This document shows positions 6,105 through 7,731 of a stretch of DNA of 7,731 nucleotides, piece by piece (the stretch's first letter is position 1; the number at the start of each line of letters is the position of its first letter). This DNA is from Lachnospiraceae bacterium (GTDB lineage: Bacteria; Bacillota_A; Clostridia; Lachnospirales; Lachnospiraceae), in NCBI GenBank assembly GCA_017553665.1, contig JAFZKM010000050.1, forward strand, positions 1 to 7,731. The letters run 5' to 3'. The position numbers were made by a program, and so were the translations under genes. The notes below the pieces were generated by a model that did not search any database, was not told the DNA's origin, and worked only from the letters and a program-made list of their open reading frames with translations.

Positions 6105-6132
6105 AAAAACAGCCGTGCTTGCGGCACGGCTG
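6105..6132 (-). terminator. Intrinsic terminator of the DUF1292 gene
   Basis: On the - strand CAGCCGTGC and GCACGGCTG form a perfect 9-bp stem (6124-6132 with 6110-6118) with a 5-nt loop. It is followed at once by five T residues (complement of 6105-6109). It lies 20 bp past the stop codon. Confidence 0.88.
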
Positions 6133-6152
6133 CGGATGTAGAAATATAGGGG

Positions 6153-6461
6153 TTATTCCTCGTCATCGAGGATGTCGCCGAACTCTTCTTCGTCGAGCAG
6201 CTCGGAAAAGGCCTCGCTGGCGGCGTCGAACTCGTCATCGCTCTCGATGTCGATCAGTTCGATCTCCTCGCCGCGCTCCTCGTAGCGATAGAGGAAGAAA
6301 TCGCTGTCGGGATCGTCAGCGGGCAGCAGGGCAACGTAATTCTTGCCGTCGCAGGGGAAATACGCGATCACGTCGCACACGAGCTCGGAATCATCTTCAA
6401 GGGTAAGGATAACCTGGTCGAGCTCCTCGTCTTCCGCATCGAATTTTTCTTTATCTGACAT
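6153..6461 (-). CDS. DUF1292-family acidic protein
   Basis: This 102-residue, strongly acidic cytoplasmic protein matches the DUF1292 (YrzB-like) pattern of Bacillota. The conserved-looking core is ITLEDDSELVCDVIAYF-type sequence near residues 18-36, then KNYVALLPAD and a D/E-rich stretch containing FFLYRYEE. The C-terminal third is almost entirely Asp/Glu-rich. The molecular function of the family is unknown, and no catalytic motif is visible. The start is fixed by a perfect AGGAGGT (complement of 6468-6474) six bases upstream. In many Bacillota, relatives sit near ruvX/yrrK; here it stands alone with its own promoter and terminator, so it is monocistronic. It is transcribed divergently from the nuclease-helicase gene. 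Confidence 0.9.
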   Translation of the reverse strand: MSDKEKFDAEDEELDQVILTLEDDSELVCDVIAYFPCDGKNYVALLPADDPDSDFFLYRYEERGEEIELIDIESDDEFDAASEAFSELLDEEEFGDILDDEE

Positions 6462-6498
6462 AAGGACACCTCCTGTGGATTCGTTCTATTACACTTCC

Positions 6499-6527
6499 AA
6501 TATACCAAAAGGGCGCATAAAAAGCAA
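6499..6527 (-). promoter_or_regulatory. Promoter of the DUF1292 gene
   Basis: On the - strand TTGCTT (complement of 6522-6527), a 17-bp spacer and TATATT (complement of 6499-6504) precede the gene, predicting a 5' leader of about 30 nt. CCAAAA (6505-6510) and TTTTGG (6530-6535) form an inverted repeat around the spacer and -35 box. It could be an operator, or chance in an AT-rich patch. Confidence 0.55.
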
Positions 6528-6611
6528 CTTTTTGGCATCAAGAAAATACGTGAAATAGTGGCGGAGATGTAGTACGATAGAGGGAGAGATCATTTGGAAA
6601 GGAGGCCGGCC

Positions 6612-7731
6612 ATGGCGGATGAGATTGCTGCGAGGATAGAGATATCGGTGCGCGACTTGGTGGAGTTTATCCTGCGGGCCGGTGACCTGGACAACCGCTA
6701 CGCACACGGCGATATGGGCGCGATGCAGGAAGGCTCGCGGCTTCACCGCAAACTGCAGAAGGCGGCGGGCGACAGCTACCGCGCCGAGGTGATGCTGAAG
6801 ATCGAGGCCCCCGCCGAGTATGACGGGGAGTCTTTTTTGCTGTGCGTGCAGGGCAGAGCAGACGGGATATTTTTCGAAGAAAATGACAGCCACGAGGACG
6901 GTTCTTTTGGTAACGAACTGCATTACCAAAAGAACCGTCCCCATGGCGAGGCTGGCGCAACGGATGAGCATTTCGAAGCCATGGCAGGTTTATACTATAT
7001 AGACGAAATAAAAACTACGCTGAGAAACGTTGCCTCTATGCGCGAACCCGTCCCGGTGCACCGCTCGCAGGCGATGTGCTACGCGTACATTTACGCGCTG
7101 CAGAACGCGCAGGAGCGGATCGGGATCCGCATGACATACTGCAATCAGGAGACTGAGGACATCCGGTATTTTACGGAGGTTTTTGAGTTCGCGGAGCTTG
7201 CGGAGTGGTTCGACAAACTCATAAAAGAATACGCGAAATGGGCTGCGTGGCAGGCGAAATGGTTGCGCGCAAGGAACGCCTCGATCGCGGCGGGGAGCTT
7301 TCCTTTTGAATACCGCGAGGGCCAGAAGAAGCTGGTGGGCAGCGTGTACAAGACCATCCAGCAGGGCAAGCGGCTGTTCATTGAGGCGCCGACCGGAGTC
7401 GGGAAGACCATTTCCGCCGTATTTCCGGCGGTGTGGGCGCTGGGCGAGGGACGCGCGGAGAAGATATTTTACGGGACTGCGAAGACCATCGCGAGGACCG
7501 TGGCGGAGGACGCGTTCGGGATCCTCGTGTCGCGCGGCATGAAGCTCAAATGCGTCACGATCACCTCGAAGGAGAAGGTATGCCTTCTCGAAAAGCCGGA
7601 CTGCAATCCGGTGGCCTGCGAGCGGGCTTGCGGGCATTTTGACAGGGTCAATGACGCGGTGTACGACATGCTCCTGCACGAGGAGCTCGCGGACCGCGTG
7701 ACTATAGAGAAGTACGCGGCGAAGCACAATG
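6612..7731 (+). CDS. PD-(D/E)XK nuclease fused to XPD/DinG-like helicase (partial, runs off the right edge)
   Basis: The ORF is open from ATG 6612 to the window end (373 complete codons). AAAGGAGG ends at 6605, six bases before the ATG. Residues 1-165 form a PD-(D/E)XK nuclease-like domain: E40-G-x3-H45, GRADG with D84, DEIK with E132/K134, and SQAMCYAY at 152-159. Next is an SF2 helicase of the XPD/DinG group. Walker A EAPTGVGKT lies at 258-266, GTAKT at 288-292, and cysteines 324, 331, 336 and 340 sit where these helicases bind an iron-sulfur cluster. GHFDRVNDAVYD follows, as in relatives. Such fusions, common in Clostridia, are thought to process DNA during repair, with 5'-3' unwinding expected. 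Motif II and the C-terminal helicase domain lie beyond the window. A palindrome encodes an extra segment at about residues 95-110, between catalytic D84 and E132. Confidence 0.9.
   Translation, partial: MADEIAARIEISVRDLVEFILRAGDLDNRYAHGDMGAMQEGSRLHRKLQKAAGDSYRAEVMLKIEAPAEYDGESFLLCVQGRADGIFFEENDSHEDGSFGNELHYQKNRPHGEAGATDEHFEAMAGLYYIDEIKTTLRNVASMREPVPVHRSQAMCYAYIYALQNAQERIGIRMTYCNQETEDIRYFTEVFEFAELAEWFDKLIKEYAKWAAWQAKWLRARNASIAAGSFPFEYREGQKKLVGSVYKTIQQGKRLFIEAPTGVGKTISAVFPAVWALGEGRAEKIFYGTAKTIARTVAEDAFGILVSRGMKLKCVTITSKEKVCLLEKPDCNPVACERACGHFDRVNDAVYDMLLHEELADRVTIEKYAAKHN
6896..6940. repeat. Perfect REP-like palindrome inside the nuclease-helicase gene
   Basis: GGACGGTTCTTTTGGTAA (6896-6913) and TTACCAAAAGAACCGTCC (6923-6940) are perfect 18-bp arms around a 9-nt loop. 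The reading frame passes through without a stop, giving DGSFGNELHYQKNRPHG. The right arm and flank recur at window positions 1-18. GGACGGTTCTTTTGG-type hairpins are, as I recall, dispersed in Clostridia genomes, sometimes near IS200-like/RAYT transposases; none is present here. Confidence 0.85.

Noticed and set aside
6119..6406. Arg-rich + strand open frame
   Set aside because: It is antisense to the DUF1292 gene, whose acidic codons read as Arg on the other strand. It has no RBS and begins inside the terminator.

Overview
The window looks like chromosome of a GC-rich Clostridia-type Bacillota, perhaps a Lachnospiraceae or Oscillospiraceae relative. The basis is strong AGGAGG-type ribosome binding sites, a DUF1292-family acidic protein, a nuclease-helicase fusion of the kind common in Clostridia, and the overall gene styles. 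This placement is inference; there is no rRNA or other marker here.

Layout. Positions 1-143 hold the end of a dispersed palindromic repeat and an AT-rich leader. Two aminoacyl-tRNA synthetase genes follow on the + strand: a divergent-type seryl-tRNA synthetase (144-1424) and a glutamyl-tRNA synthetase (1609-3057). An 82-bp imperfect palindrome separates them. After gltX comes a 360-bp gene-free stretch with a 116-bp nested palindrome and, just before the next gene, a terminator-like hairpin. A UvrD/PcrA-type superfamily 1 helicase follows (3418-5406, TTG start). Its last 14 bases overlap a small AT-rich gene (5393-5908) that resembles phage- or toxin-associated proteins of gut Clostridia. That gene is split by one in-frame TGA.

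Positions 5893-6104 carry the most unusual structure: two tandem units of about 110 bp. Read on the - strand, each has TTGACA, a 17-bp spacer, a -10 box, and then about 64 nt of near-identical sequence that folds into a hairpin ending in a U-run. Between the units, only the promoter boxes and the putative transcript are conserved; the promoter spacers are not. I read them as twin small-RNA genes. The 3' end of the first lies antisense to the tail of the broken gene.

Next on the - strand is a DUF1292-family gene (6153-6461) with its own promoter and a clean terminator. Diverging from it, and running off the right edge, is a fusion of a PD-(D/E)XK nuclease with an XPD/DinG-like iron-sulfur helicase (from 6612). 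A perfect 18-bp-arm palindrome is inserted in frame between its nuclease catalytic motifs, and an 18-nt piece of the same repeat lies at the left edge of the window.

Functionally the window combines translation housekeeping (Ser and Glu tRNA charging), two DNA-processing helicases, and small accessory or mobile sequences between them.
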